Shown: positions 1 through 8,149, counted from the stretch's first letter. The stretch is DNA of 64,000 bases from an uncultured Bacteroidales bacterium (GCA_949296645.1 CASFPH010000010.1:1-64000), one strand, 5' to 3'. A program made the numbers and translations. The notes: generated from the letters alone by a model not told the origin.

Positions 1-1
1 A

Positions 2-2524
2 ACAACGTCAAGCATTACAAACCGGGTCATATCTGATTTGATAGACATTGATAAGGTCATTACAATAAACAACTTGAAAGACCCGACCCGCGCCCGTGCG
101 AATTGGCGTTCAAGTCGTGAAGTGTTGAACATGGTGTTTGACCCGGAAGGCGATTATTACACCGACAAAATAAAGCCAAATTCAATTGATACGCTTGCAT
201 TGTCGGTCGGTGCAAAATCAATGCAGTTCGGTTTGACAAACACCGTGTTCCAACCGAATTATAACGGCAATGCCAATGTGCTGAAATGGCAAGGGGGTGT
301 CTTAACGCATTACACCATCAATGAGGAACACGCCGTTTCATGGGTTCTTGCGGACGGTCAAATTACTTTGACAGACAGCAACGCGGCTTATTATATATAT
401 GCACGTTGTTCAAGGAATAATCAAACCGGGTCAATACTGATAACGGCGACACAATACAAGGTGGATGCCGACAATAGTTATTATTACTTTTGGATTGGTG
501 TCCTTAATTCGGTTGATGCGGAATTGAAAGCACGTTCAATCGCCTTGACGTATGGGTTTACAATGGTGAACGGTCGCTTTATCAAGACCGGACGTATTGA
601 ATCGGCAGATGGTTCAACATACTTTGATTTGGATAATTCCGAAATTGGCGGTCGCATTGTGTTTAATTCCAACGGTGAAGAAAAAACCCTTGAAGAATTG
701 GGCAAGGAATCCTTGGAATCAAAGGACTTTATCAACAATACATTACCGGGTATTCTTGACGAAATACAAGCGCAATTGGATGGTCAAATTGAACAATTCT
801 TTGACACATACGACCCGACATTAAATAATGCCCCGGCGAATGAATGGACAACAAATGCGGACAAAGAAAACCATCTTGGGGACTTGTTTTATAATACGGC
901 AACGGGTAAGGTTTTTCGTTTTGTTAAGAATGGGAACACTTATTCATGGCAAGAATTACAGGATTCAGAAGTGGCACAAGCCTTGGCAATTGCGAATGAC
1001 GCATTGAAACTTGCGGGTACGAAACGCCGAATATTTACGTCAACACCTTACACACCGTATGATGTCGGTGATTTATGGGTTCAAGGTGGTTCGGGTGATA
1101 TTATGCGTTGCAAGACCGCACGTGCATCCGGCAATTATTCGTCAAGTGATTGGGAAAAGGCTTCAAAATATACAGATAACACCGCTTTGAACGATTTTAT
1201 CAATGGCGCATATAGTAATGCTATTGAGGACTTAACAACTCAAATTGATGGCAAAATTGAAACATGGTTTCAAACAACCGACCCGGCTTCAAGTTGGATA
1301 ACAACCACATTGAAGAAAAAACACGTTGGTGATATGTGGTATAATTCAAGTGCAAACAAGTTGAAGCGTTATTCAAGTTCATATTCATGGGCTGATATAA
1401 ATGACCAAAAGGCAATTGACGCATATAATGCAGCAAGTCAAGCACAAGACACGGCAGATGGCAAAAGACGTGTTTTTGTCACAACACCATATCCACCGTA
1501 TGCAAATGATTGGGTTCTTGCTGTTACTTATGACAATACAAAGACCGTAATTGACGGTGGAATTGTAACGTCTGGCACAATTCAATTGGCGGGTTCAAGT
1601 GGTTCAATCCTTGCAGGAATAACAGGTAATGGAACGGCGGCAACATCCATAAGAATTTGGGCGGGTGCTTCTTATGAAAACAGAGCAACCGCACCTTTTA
1701 GGGTAATGCAAAACGGTTCGGTTGTTATGGAAAATGCCATTGTAAAAGGTGAAGCGCATATAAACAAAGGTGATGTAAAAAATATCGAATTAACCGATGT
1801 TAGAATACATGGAAGTTTTACAAATGCGTTTCAAAACGGATATTATTCACTTGGTGATAGTGGTGGTATTTCTGTAAGTACGTTGGGGTTACAGAATAAT
1901 AATAATGTTGTGATACCCGGAACGGGCGGGTCGTGGAATACGGCTTTTCAAATACCGTTTGATTTGAAATACAGTGGTTTCCGTGCAATCATATTGAATG
2001 GGCGATTTGGTACAGATTACCCAAGTGGAAATATTGTTTCAAATAAAGCACCATCCGGAAAGTATTTCTACGAAAACGGAAAAACCGCTACAACATTGAC
2101 TTTAATGCCTTATGAAGCCGTTGAAATGATTGGTTACGGAGATAGAACAACTTTTTTTGGTTGGATAATATTGCGAAGATTTTACACAGACCCACGGAAC
2201 ATGAGGGGATTCCCTTTTCATGCGTCATACATGGGTATGGTCAATCAAAATGGCGGAATGGTTAAGGTCAAGCGTTATGACACCGCAAGTGTAACATCAA
2301 CAAAACTTGGAACAGGACGATATAAAATAACCATTTCACCCGGATTTTCAAGTGTAAACAATTATTTGGTTTTCCTAACTTGTGATGGTGATGGTGGGAC
2401 TGTTGGAAGATATGCAAGCGTATATAACAAAACAACTTCTTCATTTTGTGTTTATACGGGCGACGATGCTTCACCAAATGATTCAGGATTTTATTTTATG
2501 ATAGTAAATACAACAGACTTTTAG
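2..2524 (+). CDS. Phage tail tip / receptor-binding protein, 5' truncated by window
   Basis: This is the C-terminal part of a large phage tail protein. The frame is open from the first bases of the window with no in-frame stop and no convincing start; the TTG at 38 is internal, so the real start lies upstream. Short repeats of the kind HxGDLWYN/YDVGDLWVQGG, followed by Tyr/Trp-rich strands, recur near residues 280, 340 and 430 (counting from position 38). Such repeats occur in tail-tip and host-specificity proteins of Bacteroidetes phages and prophages. A segment near 1530-1620 (TVIDGGIVTSGTI, ILAGITG) resembles the central-domain junction of these proteins. The C-terminus is probably a beta-rich receptor-facing domain. 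It lies directly upstream of the DGR cassette, which fits a tail module. The third repeat seems to lack about 28 residues compared with the second. Host receptor unknown. Confidence 0.7.
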   Translation, partial: TTSSITNRVISDLIDIDKVITINNLKDPTRARANWRSSREVLNMVFDPEGDYYTDKIKPNSIDTLALSVGAKSMQFGLTNTVFQPNYNGNANVLKWQGGVLTHYTINEEHAVSWVLADGQITLTDSNAAYYIYARCSRNNQTGSILITATQYKVDADNSYYYFWIGVLNSVDAELKARSIALTYGFTMVNGRFIKTGRIESADGSTYFDLDNSEIGGRIVFNSNGEEKTLEELGKESLESKDFINNTLPGILDEIQAQLDGQIEQFFDTYDPTLNNAPANEWTTNADKENHLGDLFYNTATGKVFRFVKNGNTYSWQELQDSEVAQALAIANDALKLAGTKRRIFTSTPYTPYDVGDLWVQGGSGDIMRCKTARASGNYSSSDWEKASKYTDNTALNDFINGAYSNAIEDLTTQIDGKIETWFQTTDPASSWITTTLKKKHVGDMWYNSSANKLKRYSSSYSWADINDQKAIDAYNAASQAQDTADGKRRVFVTTPYPPYANDWVLAVTYDNTKTVIDGGIVTSGTIQLAGSSGSILAGITGNGTAATSIRIWAGASYENRATAPFRVMQNGSVVMENAIVKGEAHINKGDVKNIELTDVRIHGSFTNAFQNGYYSLGDSGGISVSTLGLQNNNNVVIPGTGGSWNTAFQIPFDLKYSGFRAIILNGRFGTDYPSGNIVSNKAPSGKYFYENGKTATTLTLMPYEAVEMIGYGDRTTFFGWIILRRFYTDPRNMRGFPFHASYMGMVNQNGGMVKVKRYDTASVTSTKLGTGRYKITISPGFSSVNNYLVFLTCDGDGGTVGRYASVYNKTTSSFCVYTGDDASPNDSGFYFMIVNTTDF

Positions 2525-2584
2525 AAATACCGAAAGTTATGCTTTACTTATCAACTAATGTATTATAGTAACACATAATATGTT

Positions 2585-2592
2585 TAATTTTG
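2585..2592 (+). promoter_or_regulatory. Bacteroidota-type -7 promoter element
   Basis: TAATTTTG matches the Bacteroidota -7 consensus TAnnTTTG and lies about 20 bp before the ATG at 2614. No clear -33 TTTG is seen at the expected distance. It could drive the small frameshifted gene and the DGR target gene. Confidence 0.4.
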
Positions 2593-2613
2593 CAATGCAC
2601 AAATTGAAAAGTT

Positions 2614-2888
2614 ATGGACACAACAAGAGCAGGTGAACAAGTTTCCGCACAAATCGGGAAAATGGGTAATATTGACAATTTAGCGGACAAGGATTTCAGC
2701 TTGTCCGGCGGTCAATGCTTTAACATTAAAATGACGGCACGCAACCCGTAAAATTATCGGTGCAACTTGCCGGAATGAATGATGGTGATTTCATCGAAAC
2801 ACAATTTGATTGTGGGTGGAATCCTGAAATAGTAAAGACGGTGAAGCAAAATTCATTGTCAGGTATTAACTTAAAATGGGGCTATTAA
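2614..2888 (+). pseudogene. Small phage protein interrupted by a frameshift
   Basis: The ATG at 2614 opens a 45-codon frame ending at TAA 2749-2751. From 2745 the -1 frame continues without a stop to TAA 2886-2888, one base before the ATG of the DGR target gene. Read together, the two frames give a protein of about 91 residues, and both halves look like real coding sequence (second half begins PVKLSVQLAG and ends INLKWGY). One extra C in the CCC run at 2745-2747 would restore one frame. The break could be a real mutation, a sequencing error in the homopolymer, or a programmed -1 shift just before the stop. Function is not recognised. The one-base spacing to the next gene suggests translational coupling with the DGR target. 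Confidence 0.6.
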
Positions 2889-2889
2889 T

Positions 2890-4209
2890 ATGGGTTTAAT
2901 TATTGGGGTCGGTGGTACAAAGCCGACATTTGCGTATGATTACTATTACGGTATAGAATGGAACGCCACGGTGTCAAACCCAAAACCGACACGTATTGGC
3001 AAGATGGAATTGCACAAGGAATTGCCTTTGCAATCACTTATGCGCCGTTGCATCCTCAAAGACAATGGTACAGTGAACTATTATTTGCACGCGAATGATT
3101 CAACAAAGCGTGATAATGGCGCGGCTGCAAATCTAACCGGGGTTGATGGTCAATACATGGTTGAATTGCCTGATATGTATGTTCGTTTTGAAACAGATGG
3201 TGACATATCAAGACATTTGCAATCAACCGAACCATTACCGGGTTTCAGACTTTGGCGCAAAGATTATGTTTCGGCAGTTGAAGCAACCGTTCAGCGTTCA
3301 ACAACGACATTATGCGCGGTGGTAAATAATGATGCTGATTACAGGGGTGGCAATAACAATTCGGCATGGGATGGTACATACCGCACATTGCTTGGCAGAC
3401 CCGCAACGCAAATATCATTAACAAATTTCCGTGCGTATGCCCGCAAGCGCGGTTCAACTGAATGGAATTGCAACTTATATCAAACACACCGTAAATTATG
3501 GTGGCTTTTTGCCGTTGAATATGCCAACTTCAATTCACAAGACGCATTCAATGCAGAACTTGACGAAAACGGTTATCACCAAGGTGGGTTAAGTTCCGGT
3601 GTAACGACCTTGAATGGTACGAAGTGGAATAACTTTAATAGTTATTATCCTTTTGTTCCATGTGGTGCGACAAACAGCCTTGGCAATCATTCCGGTATTG
3701 TTGAATTTACCATGCCTGATGAATATGACCCCGGCGTTTCGACAAAAGTAAACGTGTCATCTTATCGAGGTGTTGAAAATCCTTTCGGGCATATATGGAA
3801 ATGGACGGATGGTTGTAAATGCCTGATTCAATCCGAAACGGATGGCGGATTGTCTGAATTTTATGTTTGTGACGACCCGGCGGCATTTACAAGTTCGGGT
3901 GTTGTGAATTATGAATTGCGCGGAAACCTACCAAGAAAAGAGGGATATGTAAAGAAAATGATTCTTGGTGAACACGGCGAAATTATGCCGTTGGAAGTCG
4001 GCGCGGGGTCAACAACGTATTTTTGTGACTATTTCTATACAAACATACCGTCAAGTGGAGTTGCGGAACGTGGCGTTTTGTTCGGCGGTAATGCGTCTTA
4101 TGGTACGTATGCGGGGTTCGTTTATGCGTATACGAATGATACGGCTGCGCGTGCGAGTGCGAATGTCGGTTCTCGGCTTTGCTTTTACCCGCAAATCGAA
4201 ACGGCTTAA
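2890..4209 (+). CDS. DGR target protein, phage tail-associated, C-type-lectin-like C-terminus
   Basis: This 439-residue protein is diversified by the neighbouring retroelement. Residues about 394-432 are encoded by the variable repeat, which aligns to the template repeat downstream with only template-adenine differences. Just before it are motifs typical of DGR targets with a C-type-lectin/formylglycine-enzyme-like fold: YRGVENPFGHIWKWTDG near residue 290-308 and VPCGATNSLGNHSG near 255-270. Compared with the template, codons changed mostly from Asn to Tyr, Ser, Asp and Arg, as expected when AAY codons are randomised to alter a binding surface. Seven residues follow the repeat. Position after a tail-tip gene suggests an adhesin on the phage tail. 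It starts at ATG 2890, one base after the preceding frame ends. The ligand cannot be inferred. Confidence 0.85.
   Translation: MGLIIGVGGTKPTFAYDYYYGIEWNATVSNPKPTRIGKMELHKELPLQSLMRRCILKDNGTVNYYLHANDSTKRDNGAAANLTGVDGQYMVELPDMYVRFETDGDISRHLQSTEPLPGFRLWRKDYVSAVEATVQRSTTTLCAVVNNDADYRGGNNNSAWDGTYRTLLGRPATQISLTNFRAYARKRGSTEWNCNLYQTHRKLWWLFAVEYANFNSQDAFNAELDENGYHQGGLSSGVTTLNGTKWNNFNSYYPFVPCGATNSLGNHSGIVEFTMPDEYDPGVSTKVNVSSYRGVENPFGHIWKWTDGCKCLIQSETDGGLSEFYVCDDPAAFTSSGVVNYELRGNLPRKEGYVKKMILGEHGEIMPLEVGAGSTTYFCDYFYTNIPSSGVAERGVLFGGNASYGTYAGFVYAYTNDTAARASANVGSRLCFYPQIETA
4069..4184 (+). repeat. DGR variable repeat (VR)
   Basis: This 116-bp segment at the 3' end of the target gene aligns without gaps to 4271-4386 (offset 202). 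It differs at 15 positions, and at every one the template has A: 8 A-to-G, 5 A-to-T and 2 A-to-C. The template has 30 adenines, so half are changed. No non-adenine position differs inside the repeat; the first such difference (G to T at 4185) marks its end. This is the diagnostic mark of adenine-specific mutagenic retrohoming. Confidence 0.95.
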
Positions 4210-4230
4210 AACCGAAAGTGAAATGGTTTT
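4208..4230 (+). other. Hairpin just after the variable repeat
   Basis: AAAACC and GGTTTT form a 6-bp stem with an 11-nt loop and run into a short T tract, starting at the target gene's stop codon. In the well-studied Bordetella phage DGR a hairpin shortly after the VR helps target recognition; this one may play that role or be a weak terminator. Confidence 0.35.
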
Positions 4231-4270
4231 TTGATGTTTGATTGAAAAAGAAATAAAGGTTGTCCGATGT

Positions 4271-4386
4271 CGTGGCGTTTTGTTCAGCGGTAATGCGAAT
4301 AATGGTACGAATGCAGGGTTCGTTTATGCGAATACGAATAATACGGCTACGAATGCGAATGCGAATATCGGTTCTCAGCTATGCTT
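4271..4386 (+). ncRNA. DGR template repeat (TR)
   Basis: This is the invariant template copied by the reverse transcriptase into mutagenised cDNA. Read in the frame of the target it would encode an Asn-rich version of the variable segment (many AAT codons in GCGAAT units), which is how DGR templates place adenines at ligand-contact codons. It starts 86 bp after the VR ends and lies upstream of the reverse transcriptase on the same strand. Open frames through this stretch are by-products of the repeat and are not called as genes. Confidence 0.95.
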
Positions 4387-4541
4387 GTAAAAATATAGTT
4401 GCATATCGGAAACCTTGCCACAAAAACAGTCCAACCGGGATTGAATGAGTTGGAGCAATCCAACGGCAGAAAATAAATTATGTAAAACGGCTTTGGTAGG
4501 GGAAACCCGAAGAATCCTAATATACAAGCAAACTTGAAGCA
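4387..4541 (+). ncRNA. DGR spacer RNA between TR and reverse transcriptase
   Basis: The 155 nt between TR and the RT start contain no gene. CCAAC (4432-4436), GTTGG and a second CCAAC can form two alternative hairpins sharing the central GTTGG. In studied DGRs the RNA 3' of TR is bound by the RT complex and primes cDNA synthesis. A matching role here is inferred only from position and pairing potential. Confidence 0.45.
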
Positions 4542-5567
4542 ATGAAAAGAATTGGAAACTTATATGAAAAGGTTATTTCCCTTGAAAATTTGCGCCTTGC
4601 GGATGAAAAGGCGCGCAAAGGGAAATTGCGTTCTTATGGTGTTATGGTTCACGACAAAAGACGTGAAGCCAATTTGATTGCTTTGCATGAAAGTTTGAAG
4701 AACGGAACATTCCGAACATCAAAATACCATGTTTTCACAATATACGAACCGAAAGAAAGGCTTATTTTTCGATTACCTTATTTTCCCGACCGCATATTGC
4801 ATCATGCCATAATGAACATACTTGAACCCATTTGGGTGTCAGTGTTCAACCAAAGCACATATTCTTGTATCAAGAACCGGGGAATCCATAAATGTGCCAA
4901 GGATGTGAAAAAGGCGTTAAAACAAGACCCGGACGGGACACGGTATTGTTTGAAAATAGATGTCCGAAAATTTTATCCGTCAATCAACCATGACTTATTA
5001 AAGCAGATTGTGCGCCGGAAGATTAAGGATAAAAGGCTTTTGGCATTGCTTGATGAAATAATAGATTCAGCCGATGGCGTGCCAATTGGGAACTATCTTT
5101 TCCAATATTTTGCAAACCTTTTCTTGGCTTATTTTGACCATTGGTTGAAAGAGCAAAAGAGGGTGAAATATTATTGGCGATATGCTGATGATATTGTTAT
5201 TCTTGCCCATGATAAAAACAGCTTACACAAGTTATTGCATGAAATCCGGGCTTACTTGCATGGCTTGAAACTTAAAGTCAAACACAATTATCAAGTTTTC
5301 CCCGTTGATTCAAGGGGTATTGATTTTTTGGGTTATGTCTTTTATCACACCCATACACTTTTAAGAAAGTCAATCAAGCAGAAACTTTGCCGCCGGGTGG
5401 CGAAATTGAATAAACGCAAGATTGTACCTACAAAAGAAGTGTACAAACAACAAATATGCAGTTGGTGGGGTTGGTGCAAGTATTGTGATTCAATCAACTT
5501 AATGAACAAACTTTCAAAAACATTCCCGTATGAAATTAAATTCAATCGAAGCAAATGCACATTATGA
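4542..5567 (+). CDS. DGR reverse transcriptase
   Basis: This 341-residue enzyme copies the TR RNA into cDNA with errors at adenines. Visible motifs: RT motif A with catalytic Asp140 (KIDVRKFYPSI), motif 4 in the DGR form IGNxxxQ at 182-188 (IGNYLFQ) in place of the retroviral QGxxxSP, and the catalytic YADD box at 214-217. There is no maturase, endonuclease or RNase H domain, and the length fits the DGR RT family (about 300-400 residues). The N-terminus (KRIGNLYEKVISLENL) resembles Bacteroidetes DGR RTs. The usual Ser before Gln in motif 4 is Phe here. No accessory variability determinant (Avd) gene is recognisable around it. Its 3' end overlaps the next gene by 38 bp. Confidence 0.92.
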   Translation: MKRIGNLYEKVISLENLRLADEKARKGKLRSYGVMVHDKRREANLIALHESLKNGTFRTSKYHVFTIYEPKERLIFRLPYFPDRILHHAIMNILEPIWVSVFNQSTYSCIKNRGIHKCAKDVKKALKQDPDGTRYCLKIDVRKFYPSINHDLLKQIVRRKIKDKRLLALLDEIIDSADGVPIGNYLFQYFANLFLAYFDHWLKEQKRVKYYWRYADDIVILAHDKNSLHKLLHEIRAYLHGLKLKVKHNYQVFPVDSRGIDFLGYVFYHTHTLLRKSIKQKLCRRVAKLNKRKIVPTKEVYKQQICSWWGWCKYCDSINLMNKLSKTFPYEIKFNRSKCTL

Positions 5568-5916
5568 CATGGTGCATGGCAAACCCGCGGTTTTGGAAAA
5601 GGACAATGACGGTTCTTTTGTTTACCGAATGAATATTGAACCCGAAATGGGTATTCCTGATGGCGGACAAGAAGAAACGCAAATTGGGTGGAAATGCTAC
5701 GAGGTACGCGCATTCAACCAACCGACAAAAGAGAATTTGAAAAGAACAATCATTCGTTCGGTGATTGACGAAACGGCGGAATTTGACCTTGTAAATTCAC
5801 ACAACAAGCACGTTTTGGGTGTTGTGGTCAGTGAAGCCGCGGTGACTGAATACAAAGAATATTTGCAATTTACCGAAGATTTGGATGCTTTATTAAAAGA
5901 AACATTATCTAATTAA
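5530..5916 (+). CDS. Conserved phage hypothetical protein
   Basis: A 128-residue acidic protein of unknown function, starting inside the last codons of the reverse transcriptase in another frame. An in-frame ATG at 5569, just past the RT stop, is an alternative start; 5530 is kept because the intervening residues look protein-like. It has no signal peptide or membrane segment. It lacks the basic, all-helical character of Avd proteins and has alternating strand-like segments (GWKCYEVRAF, HVLGVVVS), so I do not call it the DGR accessory protein. The centre has a patch RTIIRSVIDETAEFDLV. Overlap suggests co-expression with the RT; its order between tail and lysis genes suggests a virion or tail-assembly role. 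Confidence 0.6.
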   Translation: MKLNSIEANAHYDMVHGKPAVLEKDNDGSFVYRMNIEPEMGIPDGGQEETQIGWKCYEVRAFNQPTKENLKRTIIRSVIDETAEFDLVNSHNKHVLGVVVSEAAVTEYKEYLQFTEDLDALLKETLSN

Positions 5917-5930
5917 ACAAATATCAAACA

Positions 5931-6347
5931 ATGGCAAAATTTTGTGAACTTGGGATTGAATCGGACGTGGTGGTTGGTAAAGGCATTGATATGGAAGAAT
6001 TGTTCAATCGCCGAATATTGATTGAAAAAACAATCATTCAGCCAACCAAATATCCGGGAAAGAATGCGTCCGGATTGCGAATGCAAATGCAAGTCGTGCT
6101 TGCAACATTCAATGAATCGCCCGACAAAGACGGTGATTATTATACAAAGAATCAAGATGGAACACCCCTTGGCGAAAGGCGTTCTTGCTTTACCGGGTCT
6201 GACATATTGATTTCGGCGGTTCAAAAAGCCGAAAGTAATTTGCCAATTATAAACAAGTCAAGAGCCGAAAAGGGTTTACCGCCTTTGTCTTTGTACCCAA
6301 TGGACACAACTATTGTCAAAGTTGGTAAGTGTTTCCAATTCACATAA
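5931..6347 (+). CDS. Phage hypothetical protein
   Basis: A 138-residue protein, not recognised. It begins at ATG 5931, 14 bp after the previous gene, and ends 1 bp before the next start, so it sits in the same late operon. Soluble, with no signal peptide or transmembrane stretch. Basic segments (RRILIEKTIIQPTKYPGKNASG) and the C-terminal strand TTIVKVGKCFQFT are its most distinctive parts. Its place between tail and lysis genes suggests a phage structural or DNA-associated role, which is inference only. Confidence 0.55.
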   Translation: MAKFCELGIESDVVVGKGIDMEELFNRRILIEKTIIQPTKYPGKNASGLRMQMQVVLATFNESPDKDGDYYTKNQDGTPLGERRSCFTGSDILISAVQKAESNLPIINKSRAEKGLPPLSLYPMDTTIVKVGKCFQFT

Positions 6348-6348
6348 T

Positions 6349-6960
6349 ATGGAAAATTCAGTTGAACAAACTTTGGGAATCGCAAAGGGAATAAGCGAAT
6401 ACGGTATTCTGATAATTATTGCAGCGGTTTTCTTGCTTCTTTCAAGCGTGTTGATGATTACTTGTTTCAAATGGTTCAAAACCATTATCGAAAGGGCGAT
6501 GAATGACTATTCAAAAGATATAAAAGATTGCATCGAAATTGCAAAAAAGAATAGTGAAGTTATCATTGATATATCCGAGGGAATTATACCCGAAACGCAA
6601 TTGAGAATCAAAAATATTTCAGGCGTTTATTTTGACCTTGCAATTGAAAAGGTGTGCAGAATAATAAAAAAAGTAAGAGAAGAAAACCACATTTGTGACA
6701 GGGATGCAACAAGAATAAAAATCCGTTCCTTGCTTACAAATTTGCATAATGACAGGTTAAGCCGATTTGATTGTTTTACATACCGTGGTAAGAAATTATC
6801 ATTCTATTGCAATCGTGAATGGGTTGAATGGGTTGCAACAATTGTTGAGAATGAAATATATGATGAAACGGGCGTAAACAATCGCCGAGCATTCACCAAT
6901 GTTTCAATGGTTTATGAGCGAATAAAATTAGATATGTATGACAGACTAAACACGTTATAA
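6349..6960 (+). CDS. Holin-like phage membrane protein
   Basis: A 203-residue protein with one strong transmembrane helix at about residues 19-41 ([20 protein letters not shown]) followed by a charged soluble domain. I use ATG 6349 rather than the upstream TTG at 6313, which would overlap the preceding gene; the ATG is 1 bp after that gene's stop. It lies directly before the endolysin (1-bp gap), so a holin or holin-associated role is likely from context, although its large cytoplasmic part is unusual for a classical holin. It could instead be a lysis regulator or superinfection protein. Confidence 0.5.
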   Translation: MENSVEQTLGIAKGISEYGILIIIAAVFLLLSSVLMITCFKWFKTIIERAMNDYSKDIKDCIEIAKKNSEVIIDISEGIIPETQLRIKNISGVYFDLAIEKVCRIIKKVREENHICDRDATRIKIRSLLTNLHNDRLSRFDCFTYRGKKLSFYCNREWVEWVATIVENEIYDETGVNNRRAFTNVSMVYERIKLDMYDRLNTL

Positions 6961-6961
6961 T

Positions 6962-7540
6962 ATGGCAAATGTAAATGTTCTTTTACCTTTCATCTTGAAA
7001 TGGGAAGGCGGTTTTGTAAATGACCCGGCGGATGCAGGGGGCGCAACAAATAAGGGTGTAACAATAGAAACATGGCGACAAGTCGGCTATGACAAAGACG
7101 GCGATGGTGACATTGACGTTCAAGACTTGAAGTTGATTTCCAATAATGATGTCCGTGACAGAGTTCTAAAACCACACTATTGGGATAGGTGGAAAGCTGA
7201 TAACATACAATCACAAAAGATTGCAAATATCTTGGTTGATTGGGTTTGGGGGTCAGGTAAACACGGTATTGTTATTCCGCAAAGATTGCTTGGTGTTAAA
7301 GATGATGGAATTGTTGGTGAAAAAACTTTGTCCGCGGTCAATTTTGCAGACCCAGACCAATTGTTTGATGCCATATACAAAGCCCGCGTTGATTTCCTTA
7401 ATGAAATAACGCAATCAAGCATTGCAAAATATGAAAAGAAAATCGGGCGTAAGGCAACCGAAAGCGAGTTGATGAAACATACAAATAAACGATTCTTGAA
7501 AGGTTGGTTAAACCGCCTTGCTGATATTAAGAGGATTTGA
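6962..7540 (+). CDS. Phage endolysin, GH108 N-acetylmuramidase with EF-hand-like loop
   Basis: This 192-residue enzyme should cleave the glycan strands of peptidoglycan at lysis. The N-terminus carries the GH108 signature: KWEGGF with catalytic Glu15, then [14 protein letters not shown]. The C-terminal half resembles the peptidoglycan-binding region of this family ([16 protein letters not shown]). Between them, at 44-55, is a near-canonical EF-hand loop ([12 protein letters not shown]) with Asp at positions 1, 3, 5, 7, 9 and 12, Gly at 6 and Ile at 8, which suggests calcium binding. No signal peptide, so export relies on a holin. Length is normal for the family. It sits between the holin-like and spanin-like genes. 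Confidence 0.85.
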   Translation: MANVNVLLPFILKWEGGFVNDPADAGGATNKGVTIETWRQVGYDKDGDGDIDVQDLKLISNNDVRDRVLKPHYWDRWKADNIQSQKIANILVDWVWGSGKHGIVIPQRLLGVKDDGIVGEKTLSAVNFADPDQLFDAIYKARVDFLNEITQSSIAKYEKKIGRKATESELMKHTNKRFLKGWLNRLADIKRI

Positions 7541-7542
7541 AT

Positions 7543-8142
7543 ATGAAACGAAGTGTTACTTTGATTGTGATTTTATTGTTTATTGCATCATGCGGGACAA
7601 CGCGAAAAGCGGTTGAATCAACGCAAAATATTATCACAGACAGCACGACAACAACACAGGAAACCAAAAACGCCACAAAAAAAACCGTTGACACAACCCG
7701 TACAGAACATGGGAAAATAACTATCACAGAAATAGAATTTTTCCCGGTCATTCCTGATGCACCACCGATTGCCGAGGATGCAAAGGTGATTGATTCTACA
7801 AAGTCAGCCCCGGCAAGACCAACCGTAAATGTTGATTTGCAGGACGTGGGGAAAATCAATGGTGCGGTAAAATCAATCAAGCAAACGGTTATTGAATCCG
7901 ATATTGAAGCCAAGGGAGAAAGCAAGGAAACAAGCGACCATGAGCAAAGCAAAAGCAATGCAAATGTGTCACGACAAGAAACAGAATCCCAAAAGCTACA
8001 TGAACCCGCCCCCGACCCTTACAGGTGGCGATATATCTTTTATATAGGGTTGTTGCTTACTGCGGTATTGTTATATTTGAAACGTGTGCCAATTTTGAAT
8101 TGGATAAAAAAGATTCTTTCCGGATTGCGGAAGATTTTTTGA
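7543..8142 (+). CDS. Unimolecular-spanin-like phage lipoprotein
   Basis: This 199-residue protein has a lipoprotein signal peptide (ILLFIASC, acylated Cys17), a hydrophilic periplasmic stretch of about 145 residues rich in Thr, Lys, Ser and Glu, and a C-terminal transmembrane helix at about 165-181 (IFYIGLLLTAVLLYL) with a basic tail. An outer-membrane lipid anchor plus an inner-membrane C-terminal helix in one chain is the topology of unimolecular spanins such as phage T1 gp11, which fuse the two membranes at the last step of lysis. Position after the endolysin supports this. The ATG at 7543 is used; an upstream TTG overlaps the endolysin stop. Sequence similarity to known spanins is not claimed. 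Confidence 0.65.
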   Translation: MKRSVTLIVILLFIASCGTTRKAVESTQNIITDSTTTTQETKNATKKTVDTTRTEHGKITITEIEFFPVIPDAPPIAEDAKVIDSTKSAPARPTVNVDLQDVGKINGAVKSIKQTVIESDIEAKGESKETSDHEQSKSNANVSRQETESQKLHEPAPDPYRWRYIFYIGLLLTAVLLYLKRVPILNWIKKILSGLRKIF

Positions 8143-8149
8143 AATTAAC

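Noticed and set aside
4260..4448. Open frame across the template repeat
   Set aside because: It overlaps the DGR TR and exists because the TR resembles the coding VR; it has no start context or independent family features.
4542..5567. Reverse transcriptase as a retron or group II intron protein
   Set aside because: No maturase, HNH or msr/msd features, and the A-only VR/TR mismatch pattern identifies a DGR.
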